A stretch of DNA of 57,656 nt from JAAYZQ01 sp034428935 (GTDB lineage Bacteria; Chloroflexota; Anaerolineae; JAAYZQ01): the NCBI GenBank assembly GCA_034428935.1, contig DAOUHB010000192.1:1-57656 (forward strand), given 5' to 3'. This document shows positions 15,181 through 24,008 of this stretch, in pieces. Made by a program: the position numbers and the translations under genes. Each line of letters opens with the position of its first letter. Within the stretch, counting starts at the first letter, position 1. Under the pieces are notes generated by a model, which ran no database searches, had not been told where the DNA came from, and saw only the letters and a program-made list of their open reading frames with translations.

Positions 15181-17616
15181 GTGCTTGGACGAACAATCCT
15201 CCTGTTGCTATCGGCGGCGGCCATCTGGGCCGGCTCGCTGCTTGCACCCCTCGCCTCGCCCGCCGCCCAGGGCGACCTGCCGGCCGGCCTGTCGATGCAG
15301 GCCGATGTCGCCTTTGACGGCTATTTCAAGTACGGCGAATGGCTGCCGGTCTGGGTGGACCTGGAGAACAGCGGCCCCGACCTGGACGTCGAGGTGCGGG
15401 TGGGGCTGGCAGGCAGTTGGGGCAAGACGACCTTTGCCGCCCCGGTTGAGCTGCCCACCGGCTCGCGAAAGCGCGTTCCCGTCTATGTCCTGCCCAACAA
15501 TTATTCCCACGAGCTCCAGGTCGAGCTGGTCTCCGGCGACGAGGTGCTGGGCACGCGCACGGTGCCCGTCTCGCCGCGGGTGAACGTCACCTACCTGGTC
15601 GGCCTGGTCACGCCCCAGCGCGGCGCCCTGAACCTGCTCCTGGGCGCGTCGCTCCCCGGCCAGAACCGCATCCTGGACCTGGTGGACGTCTCCCTCGACG
15701 AGCTGCCCGAGCGGCCGGAGGCGCTGCGCTCCTTCGACTGCCTGGTGTTCAACGACGTGGACACCTCGTCGCTGACCCCGGAAAAGGCCGCGGCCCTGGA
15801 GGCCTGGGTGCAGCAGGGCGGGCGCCTGGTCTTGGGTGGCGGCGCCGGCGCGCGGCGCACGGCCGCGGGCATCCCCGGGTCGCTGCTGCCCGTGGTCCCG
15901 CGGGCCGAGGTCGAGCTGGATTCGGTGACGGCGTTGGCCGAGCTGGCCGGGGGCGAGGCCATCCGCATGCCCGGCCCCTTCCTGGCCGCGACCGGCGATG
16001 CCGCCCAGGGCCACAGCCTGGCCGTGGAGGGGGACCTCCCCCTGGTCCGCGAGCGGCTGGTGGGCGCCGGCAGCGTCGACTGGGTGGCCCTGGACCTGTC
16101 ATCCGCTCCGTTCAACGGCTGGAGCGGCACGACGGCCTTCTGGGAGCGCATCCTGGCTCCCGGCGCGGCCTACCCGCCCTGGCTCGCCCAGGACATGTCG
16201 CCACGGCAGATACAGGCCGGCTCCATGAGCTATGCCCTGACCAACCTCCCGGCCCTGGACCTGCCGTCGGTGCAGGGACTGGCGGTGCTGCTGGCCGTCT
16301 ATATCGCCATCGTGGGCCCGGCCAACTACCTGGTGCTTCGCCGGCTCAAGCGCCTGCACCTGGCGTGGGTCACCATCCCCCTGCTGACGGTCCTGTTTGC
16401 CGGCGGCGCCTTCGGGCTGGGCTATGTCATGCGGGGCAGCGACATCATCCTGAACAAGGTAAGCATCGTGGCGCCCCAGGCCGACGGCAACGCCTCCATG
16501 CGCAGCTACGTGGGCCTCTTTTCGCCCGCGCAGCACTCCTACGAGCTCCAGATCCCGGGTGCGCACCTGTTGAGTCCCTTGAATCCCGACTATAACCCCT
16601 GGGGGCCCGGCGGCCTGTCCACGGCCGGCGAGATAGTCTTTGTCCAGGGCCAATCGGGCGCGGTCCGCGGGTTGGGAGTGAATCAGTGGTCCATGCAAGC
16701 CCTCATGGTCGAGGGCACGTGGCCGGGCTTTGGGCAGATCAGCAGCGATCTGCGCCTGGAAGGCGGGTCGTTGACCGGCCGGGTGCGCAACGACACGGGC
16801 AATACCGTCGAGGGCGCGGTCCTGATCCTGGGCAACGGGTTCGTCCGCCTGGGCGACCTGTCCCCCGGGCAGGAGGCCACCGTCAAGATGGCGGTCAGCG
16901 AGCTGACCTCGCAACCCTTCGGCTCGCCCATCAGCTACCGCCTCTTCGAGGAGGCGTTCAGCCAGCCCGGGCTCAACGGCCCCCCGCGGGAAGCGCAGCT
17001 CAAGCAGAGCCTCGTCGACGGCCTGTTCAACCAGGGAGGCAAGTTCGGGTCCATGGCCGGCAGCGCCTGGACGGCGGGCAATTTGCAGGGTGTCTATTTC
17101 CTTGGCTGGCTCGACCAGGCGCTGCCCGACGTCCAGGTGGAGGGCCGCGCGCCGGCGCAGCAGGCCATCTCGTTGGTCCACGCTCCCCTGGCCTACGAGC
17201 TTCCAGACGAGGGTGCGGTGTCGCTGCCGCCGGGACTCATCGCGGGCTCGCTGCTGGAGGCGCCCCAGGAGGGCGGCTACTGCGGGCCCCCGGGTACGAC
17301 GGCCGTCTACATCGGGCGCGGCGAGGCAGTGTTCGAGTTCCGCGCGCCCCTGCCCGGCGAGCTGGAGGTCGAGCAGTTGAACCTGACCCTGCGCACCGAT
17401 GGGGGCTGGTGGCAGTCGCCGGCCGTGGCCATGTACGATTGGACGGCGGGCGACTGGGCCGACATGGGCGAGATGAGCCCCGGCACCGTGGCCCTGGCCG
17501 ACGCCGGCCACCTGGTTAGCGACGACGGCCGCGTCCGCGTCCGGATGAGCGCCGAGAGCGGCGGTGGCGGCGGCTGCATGTACGTAGACCTGGGCGTGGA
17601 CGGCACGCGGCGCTAG
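15181..17616 (+). CDS. Exported membrane-anchored protein with a GATase-like domain, first gene of an ABC/MoxR/vWA operon
   Basis: I prefer GTG 15181, which has GGAGAAG five bases upstream and gives a clean signal peptide (MLGRTILLLLSAAAIWAG, cleavage near SPAAQ). ATGs at 15145 and 15166 are in-frame alternatives. The 811-residue product has an N-terminal beta region (about 30-140) and a Rossmann/GATase-like part with FDCLVFNDVD and WVQQGGRLVLGGGAG (about 180-220), as in DUF4350-like and amidotransferase-like extracytoplasmic domains. Two membrane spans follow at about 362-385 and 395-418, and then a long beta-rich C-terminal half containing a Gly-rich tail. It ends 11 bases before the ABC ATPase gene. 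The specific function is unknown; the position suggests an extracytoplasmic partner of the ABC-2 transporter. Confidence 0.7.
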   Translation: MLGRTILLLLSAAAIWAGSLLAPLASPAAQGDLPAGLSMQADVAFDGYFKYGEWLPVWVDLENSGPDLDVEVRVGLAGSWGKTTFAAPVELPTGSRKRVPVYVLPNNYSHELQVELVSGDEVLGTRTVPVSPRVNVTYLVGLVTPQRGALNLLLGASLPGQNRILDLVDVSLDELPERPEALRSFDCLVFNDVDTSSLTPEKAAALEAWVQQGGRLVLGGGAGARRTAAGIPGSLLPVVPRAEVELDSVTALAELAGGEAIRMPGPFLAATGDAAQGHSLAVEGDLPLVRERLVGAGSVDWVALDLSSAPFNGWSGTTAFWERILAPGAAYPPWLAQDMSPRQIQAGSMSYALTNLPALDLPSVQGLAVLLAVYIAIVGPANYLVLRRLKRLHLAWVTIPLLTVLFAGGAFGLGYVMRGSDIILNKVSIVAPQADGNASMRSYVGLFSPAQHSYELQIPGAHLLSPLNPDYNPWGPGGLSTAGEIVFVQGQSGAVRGLGVNQWSMQALMVEGTWPGFGQISSDLRLEGGSLTGRVRNDTGNTVEGAVLILGNGFVRLGDLSPGQEATVKMAVSELTSQPFGSPISYRLFEEAFSQPGLNGPPREAQLKQSLVDGLFNQGGKFGSMAGSAWTAGNLQGVYFLGWLDQALPDVQVEGRAPAQQAISLVHAPLAYELPDEGAVSLPPGLIAGSLLEAPQEGGYCGPPGTTAVYIGRGEAVFEFRAPLPGELEVEQLNLTLRTDGGWWQSPAVAMYDWTAGDWADMGEMSPGTVALADAGHLVSDDGRVRVRMSAESGGGGGCMYVDLGVDGTRR

Positions 17617-17627
17617 GAGGAGAGGCG

Positions 17628-18551
17628 ATGCTGGCAGTCGAAACACGAGGGCTCAGCCGCCGCTACGGCAAGCTGCTGGCGGTGGACGACATGAACCTGC
17701 AGGTGCCCGCCGGCGCCCTCTTTGGCCTCATCGGGCCCAACGGCGCGGGCAAGACGACGACGTTGCGCATGCTGGCCGGCCTGCTGGAGCCGATGTCCGG
17801 CGACATTGTCATCGGCGGCCACGTGGCCAACCACGACTGGCGCCTGCTCCGCCGCCAGATCGGCTACATGCCCGACTTTTTCGGGGTGTACGAGGACATG
17901 CTGGTCTGGGAATACCTGGACTTTTTCGGGCGCTGCTACGATCTGCCCGCCGCCCGGCGGGGGCAGGTCATCGACGAGCTGCTGGAGTTGGTGGACCTGA
18001 CCGGCAAGCGCGAGGCCTACGTCCAGACCCTGTCGCGGGGCATGCGCCAACGGCTGTGCCTGGCCCACGCCCTGGTCCACGATCCCCAGGTGCTGCTCCT
18101 GGACGAGCCCGCCTCGGGCCTGGACCCGCGGGCCCGGGTGGAGATGCGCGAGCTCTTGCGCGAGTTGGGGGCCATGGGCAAGACGGTCATCGTCAGCTCG
18201 CACATCCTGACCGAGCTGGCCGAGCTGTGCGACTCGGTGGGCATCATCGAAAAGGGCCGGCTGGTGGCCAGCGGCCCGGTGGCGCAGATCACCAGGCAGG
18301 TGCACGAGGGGCACACGCTGAGCATCCAGGTCCTGTCGGACCTGGACGCGGCCCAGGAAGCCGTGCGCGGCTGGCGGGGGGTGGGGGCCATCTTCTCCGA
18401 TGGCGACGTCCTGGAGGTCGAGTTCCTGGGAGACGACCAGGCCGCGGCCGACCTCCTGGCGGCCCTGGTGTCGCAGGGAGTCCGCGTGGCCTCCTTTGGC
18501 CAGGTAACCAGCGACCTGGAAGAGATCTTTTTGCGGTTGACGAGCGAGTAA
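17628..18551 (+). CDS. ABC-2 type transporter ATP-binding protein
   Basis: This 307-residue nucleotide-binding subunit hydrolyses ATP to drive the permease encoded next. It has Walker A GPNGAGKTT (about residues 39-47), signature LSRGMRQRL, Walker B VLLLDEPASGLD and the H-loop SSHIL. It starts after AGGAGGAG. The C-terminal about 80 residues form the small domain usual in drug/lipid/gliding-type ABC-2 ATPases. It is followed after 22 bases by the permease. The substrate cannot be read from sequence. The association with MoxR/DUF58/vWA genes resembles operons where such transporters work on the cell envelope. Confidence 0.9.
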   Translation: MLAVETRGLSRRYGKLLAVDDMNLQVPAGALFGLIGPNGAGKTTTLRMLAGLLEPMSGDIVIGGHVANHDWRLLRRQIGYMPDFFGVYEDMLVWEYLDFFGRCYDLPAARRGQVIDELLELVDLTGKREAYVQTLSRGMRQRLCLAHALVHDPQVLLLDEPASGLDPRARVEMRELLRELGAMGKTVIVSSHILTELAELCDSVGIIEKGRLVASGPVAQITRQVHEGHTLSIQVLSDLDAAQEAVRGWRGVGAIFSDGDVLEVEFLGDDQAAADLLAALVSQGVRVASFGQVTSDLEEIFLRLTSE

Positions 18552-18573
18552 AGGTGGACAGGAGGCAACCGGA

Positions 18574-20172
18574 GTGAAGCTGAACGTGAGCCGTGAGGCC
18601 AACCCCATCGTCGTCAAAGAACTCCGCTCGCGGATGAGGGGCTGGCGCGCCTTTGCCGTGCTGACGGGCGTGCTGCTGCTCCTGGGCGCGGTGAGCTATC
18701 TCCTCTACCGCATATCCATCGCCACCACCCGTTACAGCAACCTGCCCCTCAGCCCCCAGATCGGGCAGGTGCTCTTCATGGGATTGGTCCTCGTGGAGCT
18801 GGTGCTCATCTGCTTTATCACCCCGGCCGTCACCGCCGGGTCCATCAGCAGCGAGCAGGAAAAGCAGACCTACGAGATGCTCCTGACCACGCCCCTGCGC
18901 CCGGCGAGCATCCTGTGGGGCAAGATGCTCGCCAGCATGGGCTACGTCTTTCTCCTCATCTTTGCCGCCGTGCCCATGGCCAGCCTCGTGTTTATCTTTG
19001 GCGGCATTTCGGCGCGCGACATGGTCAAGGCCCTGGCCGTCCTCGTCGCCCTGGCGGTCACCCTGGGGGTCATCGGCCTCTTTTTCTCGGCGCTCATGGG
19101 GCGCACCACACGCGCCATGGTCATGTCCTACCTGGCGGTCCTGGCGTTCGTGGCGGTGCCCATCTTTGCCTACGTCTTTGTGGGGGTGATGCGCCAGGCC
19201 CAGCCGCCCGGCTGGCTCCTCATCCCCAACCCCGTCAGCGCCCTATTCTCGACCATGACCGTGGGGCAGACAGGCGCGGGCATCTCTGACTTGATGTGGG
19301 GGGTTGCGCGCCTCCTGGGCGGCTCCATGAATCTCGACGGCCGGTCGACCGGCCTCGTCCGGCCGCTGTACCACTATACCCTGGCGCTGTATGGCGCGCT
19401 GTCGCTGGTCCTTTACCTCCTCACCACCCGCCTGGTGCAGCCCGTTCGCCGCTGGCGCATCGGGCGCAAGGCCCTCCTGGCGGCCCTGGCCATCCTGCTC
19501 CTCTTTGGCGGGGTGGTGGCCGCCGGTTTCCTGCTGACCGCCGGCCGCTACGAGTGGTCTGTGTTCGGGGCGACGCCCACACCATCCATGGCCGACATGC
19601 TATCCAGCCGGGCGCCGGCAGCGGTAATGGCCGTACCCGGGCCCGTGGCCACCGCGGTACCCCGCACAGTGCAGGCGCCCGGCGCCGGCGAGTCGTCCGA
19701 ACTGACCGTGGACGACGACGACCTGGCCTCGATTTACACCGCGGTGGCGCGCCAGCTCTACGTGGTGGATCACACCTTCGAAAAGGGCCACCAGTCTCCC
19801 GCCGTCTATATCCTGGCGACCACCGACGACAGCGTCGGCGATCCCGATGCGCCGCGCGGCGAGGGCCAGGTCATCCCCGAGGGCGTGCGGCAAGCCGTGA
19901 GCGATGCGCTGGCAGACGACCCGCAGGTCCCGGCCACCGTGACCTGGGTCGAGAGCCGCGACCAGGTGCCCATGGACGACAAGGACACCGTGGAGGGCGG
20001 CGGGGCCATCTTTACCCTGGGCAATCCCCATTTCCAGACCGACGGCACGGTGCACGTGTCAGCCAGCGTCTACTTTGCCAATCTGGGGGCGGGCGGCCGG
20101 ACTTACATCCTCCAGGAGGTGGATGGCGAGTGGCGAATCATCGGCACCACGGGGGTCGAATGGATGAGCTAG
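18574..20172 (+). CDS. ABC-2 type transporter permease with a large C-terminal extracytoplasmic domain
   Basis: The 532-residue product starts at GTG 18574 after GGAGG. About seven membrane spans are visible: AFAVLTGVLLLLGAVSYLL, the segment with LVLVELVLICFI, YVFLLIFAAVPMASLVFIF, ALAVLVALAVTLGVIGLFF, YLAVLAFVAVPIFAYVFVG, the span ending SLVLYLL, and LLAALAILLLFGGVVAAGF. After the last span, about 190 residues (from about 325) form a soluble domain rich in D/T/V with an SnoaL/lumazine-like end (GRTYILQEVDGEWRIIGTTG). This tail is unusual for ABC-2 permeases. The 3' end overlaps the next gene by 13 bases, so the two are translationally linked. Confidence 0.85.
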   Translation: MKLNVSREANPIVVKELRSRMRGWRAFAVLTGVLLLLGAVSYLLYRISIATTRYSNLPLSPQIGQVLFMGLVLVELVLICFITPAVTAGSISSEQEKQTYEMLLTTPLRPASILWGKMLASMGYVFLLIFAAVPMASLVFIFGGISARDMVKALAVLVALAVTLGVIGLFFSALMGRTTRAMVMSYLAVLAFVAVPIFAYVFVGVMRQAQPPGWLLIPNPVSALFSTMTVGQTGAGISDLMWGVARLLGGSMNLDGRSTGLVRPLYHYTLALYGALSLVLYLLTTRLVQPVRRWRIGRKALLAALAILLLFGGVVAAGFLLTAGRYEWSVFGATPTPSMADMLSSRAPAAVMAVPGPVATAVPRTVQAPGAGESSELTVDDDDLASIYTAVARQLYVVDHTFEKGHQSPAVYILATTDDSVGDPDAPRGEGQVIPEGVRQAVSDALADDPQVPATVTWVESRDQVPMDDKDTVEGGGAIFTLGNPHFQTDGTVHVSASVYFANLGAGGRTYILQEVDGEWRIIGTTGVEWMS

Positions 20173-21833
20173 ACTTCGGGCAGGGCTCGAGCCGGCCGGC
20201 GGCCCCGGGCCTGCGCGCCATCCTCGCCCGGGCGGGCCGGTGGCTGCGGCTGCGCGACGGCTGGCTGCTGGCCCAGCGCGCCCTGTGGATCGGCTGCCTG
20301 GGCGGCCTCCTAATGCAGTTGGCCGGCCGCCTGTGGCCGGTGGAGCGCCTGTGGCTGTGGACGGCGGCGCCCGTGGCCGCGAGCCTGCTGGCCGTGGCCG
20401 CCTATTCGCTCCTGCGCCGGCTTCCCCCCCTCAAGGTGGCGCGGCGGACGGACGAGGAGCTGGGGCTGAAGGAGCGGCTTTCGACGGCGCTGTTGCTGGA
20501 AGACTGGCGGCAGGGCCGGGAGACGAGCGCCTTCCAGCCGTCGCTGGTGGCCCTCCAGGAGCGGGACGCCCTGGCGGCGGCCCGCGGCCTCGACCTGCGC
20601 CGCGACCTGCCCCTGCCCTGGCTCAAGCGGCCCCTCATGGCCGCGGCCGGGCTGGCCGCCCTGGCCCTGGTGCTGGGCTTCGTGCCCAACCCCATGGACG
20701 CGGTCCTGGAAGAGCGCCGGGCCGTGGCCCAGGCCGCCGAGGAACAGGCCGAGGCCATAGAGGAGCTGCGCCAGGAGGTGGAGGAGGCCGAGGAGTTGCG
20801 GCCCGAGGAGCGCGAGGAGCTGCTGCGCCGCCTGGAGGAGCTGGCCCGCGAGCTGCGGGCCAACCCCGGCGACCGGGAGGAAGCCCTCGCTGACCTGTCG
20901 CGGATGGAGGAAGCCCTGCGCCGGGAGCTGGACCCCGGCCTGGATGCCCGGCAGGCAGCCCTGGAGGCCCTGGCGGCCCAGCTTCAGTCGCTGGCGGGCG
21001 AAGAGGCGGGCGAGGAGATGGACCTGGCAGAGGCCGCGGAGGCCCTGGAAAAGCTGGCCGAAGAGGCGGGCGAAGCGGAACCGGCCGAGCAGGAGGCGCT
21101 GGCCCGCGCCCTGGCCCGGATGGCGGCCCGCGCCGCCGCCTCGGGCGACCAGGCACTGGCCCAGGCCCTGGCGAGCATGGCCCAGGCCATGCAGGCCGGC
21201 GACGCCCAGGCCGCGTCGGAAGCGGCGCAGGCAGCCGGCCAGGCCCTGGCCGAGGCGCAGGGCGACGTGGCCGCCCAGCAGGCCCTGAGGCGGGCCCTGG
21301 ACCGCGTGCAGGCCAGCCGCCAGGCAGTGGCCCGGGCTGGCGGGGGCCAGGCCATCGCCAGGGAGCCGGGCGAGGGACAGGGCCAGGGAGACGGACAGGG
21401 AGAGGGAGAGGGCCAGGGAGACGGACAGGGTCAGGGACAGGGCCAGGGACAGGGCAACCAGGCCGGCGGCGGCGGAGGCACGCAGGCCGACACGCTGCCC
21501 CCGGGGCGGCGCATCGGCGAGGCGGGCCGGCCCGAGGGTGAAGGCCCGGAAGGGCAGCTCGGCGAGGCGGCTTCGCAGGTGTACGTCCCCTGGGAGCGGC
21601 GGCCCGGCAGCGGCGAAGAGGTGGTCATCCCCGGGCAGGATAGCGGCCAGGGCGAGACCGAGACGCGCGAGACCGAAAATCCGCTGCCCGGGGCGGCCGG
21701 CCAGGCCCTGGTGCCCTACCACGAGGTGTACCAGACCTACCTGGATGCCGCCCAGCAGGCCATGGAATTCGGCACCGTGCCGCCCGGCTTGCAAGAGCTC
21801 GTCCGGGAGTACTTTACACAACTAGAGCCCTAG
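20160..21833 (+). CDS. Coiled-coil membrane protein with a Gly/Gln-rich tract (DUF4175-like layout)
   Basis: ATG 20160 lies inside the permease gene. The 557-residue protein has three hydrophobic spans near the N-terminus (LWIGCLGGLLMQLAGRLW, TAAPVAASLLAVAAYSLL, LMAAAGLAALALVLGFV). A long Glu/Ala/Arg-rich coiled coil follows (about residues 180-400), then a GQGQGDGQGEGEGQG low-complexity stretch (about 404-436) and a C-terminal part ending VPYHEVYQTYLDAAQQAME. Alphaproteobacterial DUF4175 proteins show the same order (spans, coiled coil, Gln-rich part) and also sit beside MoxR/DUF58 genes, but homology is not proven by eye. Its role is unknown; it may be a structural partner for the vWA proteins. 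Confidence 0.75.
   Translation: MDELDFGQGSSRPAAPGLRAILARAGRWLRLRDGWLLAQRALWIGCLGGLLMQLAGRLWPVERLWLWTAAPVAASLLAVAAYSLLRRLPPLKVARRTDEELGLKERLSTALLLEDWRQGRETSAFQPSLVALQERDALAAARGLDLRRDLPLPWLKRPLMAAAGLAALALVLGFVPNPMDAVLEERRAVAQAAEEQAEAIEELRQEVEEAEELRPEEREELLRRLEELARELRANPGDREEALADLSRMEEALRRELDPGLDARQAALEALAAQLQSLAGEEAGEEMDLAEAAEALEKLAEEAGEAEPAEQEALARALARMAARAAASGDQALAQALASMAQAMQAGDAQAASEAAQAAGQALAEAQGDVAAQQALRRALDRVQASRQAVARAGGGQAIAREPGEGQGQGDGQGEGEGQGDGQGQGQGQGQGNQAGGGGGTQADTLPPGRRIGEAGRPEGEGPEGQLGEAASQVYVPWERRPGSGEEVVIPGQDSGQGETETRETENPLPGAAGQALVPYHEVYQTYLDAAQQAMEFGTVPPGLQELVREYFTQLEP
21368..21458 (+). repeat. Purine-rich coding microsatellite (GGNCAGGGA-type hexamer units)
   Basis: Within the coiled-coil protein gene, degenerate GGACAG, GGCCAG and GAGGGA hexamers repeat for about 90 bases and encode alternating Gly with Gln/Glu/Asp. 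The strand asymmetry is nearly complete (purines on the plus strand). The number of units is likely to vary by slippage. Confidence 0.8.
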
Positions 21834-21836
21834 CAC

Positions 21837-21975
21837 GTTCGTAGTGCGCGGTTCACCGCGCCGGAAGCGCGCTGGAAGCGCGCACTACAAACAGGGCCGC
21901 CAGGGCGGTCACTGCCGTTCGTAGTGCGCGGTTCACCGCGCCGAAAGCGCACTGGAAGCGCGCACTACAAACAGG
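21837..21975. repeat. Two 59-bp palindromic repeats, period 80 bp
   Basis: Copies at 21837-21895 and 21917-21975 differ at only a few bases. Each starts GTTCGTAGTGCGCGG, ends GCGCGCACTACAAACAGG, and folds with GTAGTGCGCG pairing to CGCGCACTAC around inner GCGC-rich hairpins. They fill the gap between the coiled-coil gene and the moxR-like gene. They look like dispersed REP/MITE-type elements; tandem duplication is visible, dispersion is an assumption. Confidence 0.85.
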
Positions 21976-21993
21976 AATGCGGGAGGAAAGAGC

Positions 21994-22980
<987 letters not shown>

Positions 22981-23033
22981 GCCCGCGGCGAGCGCATCAC
23001 CATGCCCATCGATTCCTTCGGGGAAACCAGGTC

Positions 23034-23993
23034 ATGACAGGACCACAAACGGAAGGCCCTGCTCCCCTGTTCGACGAGGCCTTTCTCCGCAAGCTGGAGC
23101 GCCTGGCCGTCCTTTCCCGCCGGGCCCTGGCCGGGCAGATGCAGGGCGAGAGGCGCAGCCCCAAGCGCGGCCAGTCCGTCGAGTTTGCCGACTTTCGGCC
23201 CTATGCCCCCGGCGACGACTTTCGGCGCATCGACTGGAACGCCTACGCCCGCCTGGAGCGCTTTTTCCTGAAGCTCTTTGTGGAGGAGCAGGACCTCACG
23301 GTCCACGTCCTGGTGGACACCAGCCTCTCCATGGAATGGGGCGAGCCCAACAAGCTCCGTTTTGGCCTGCGCGCCGCCGGGGCCCTGGGCTACGTGGCCC
23401 TCGCCGGCCTCGACCGGGTGACGGTCACCGCCCTGGGAGCCAGCGGCGAGGGAAGCCCGGCCTATTTCCCGCCCCACCGGGGCAAGCAGCAGGCCAACGC
23501 CCTCTTCCAGTTCCTCGTCGGGCTGGAGGCCCGGGGGACCACCGATTTGCGCCGCTCCCTGGGCCGCTACGCGGCCCGCGCGCAGCAGCCGGGCCCCCTC
23601 ATCGTCATCTCGGACCTCATGGACAGCGCCCCCGCCGCTGCCGGGCCGGCCAACCTGCCGGAAGTTCTCGACCGCAGGGAGGGAGCCGAGGGCCTCAACG
23701 CCCTGGCGGCGCGAGGGTTCGAGGTGACGCTGCTCCACGTCCTCTCCCCCGACGAGCTCCGCCCCGAGCTGGCGGGCGACCTGAAGCTCCGGGACCTGGA
23801 GACGGGGGCCGAGGTCGAGATCACGGCCGACGATGCCCTGCTGCGGCGCTACCGCGACAACCTGGCCGCCTGGCAGGACGACCTGCGGCGCTTTTGCGGG
23901 CCGCGGGGCATGCACTACGTACCCGTGGAGACCACCCTGCCCCTGGAAGAGCTGCTCTTTGCCTGGCTGCGGCAGCAGGCGGTGCTGCGATGA
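23034..23993 (+). CDS. DUF58 domain protein (MoxR partner)
   Basis: The 319-residue protein contains the DUF58 hallmark RPYAPGDDFRRIDWNAYAR (about residues 58-76), then VHVLVDTSLSM, a vWA-like strand with a DxSxS MIDAS-type motif, and a vWA-like remainder. DUF58 proteins are adaptors that link MoxR ATPases to vWA membrane proteins; their biochemical activity is not settled. It is followed 15 bases later by the triple-vWA protein, in the standard MoxR, DUF58, vWA order. Confidence 0.9.
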   Translation: MTGPQTEGPAPLFDEAFLRKLERLAVLSRRALAGQMQGERRSPKRGQSVEFADFRPYAPGDDFRRIDWNAYARLERFFLKLFVEEQDLTVHVLVDTSLSMEWGEPNKLRFGLRAAGALGYVALAGLDRVTVTALGASGEGSPAYFPPHRGKQQANALFQFLVGLEARGTTDLRRSLGRYAARAQQPGPLIVISDLMDSAPAAAGPANLPEVLDRREGAEGLNALAARGFEVTLLHVLSPDELRPELAGDLKLRDLETGAEVEITADDALLRRYRDNLAAWQDDLRRFCGPRGMHYVPVETTLPLEELLFAWLRQQAVLR

Positions 23994-24008
23994 GAGGGGG
24001 GCGCTGAG

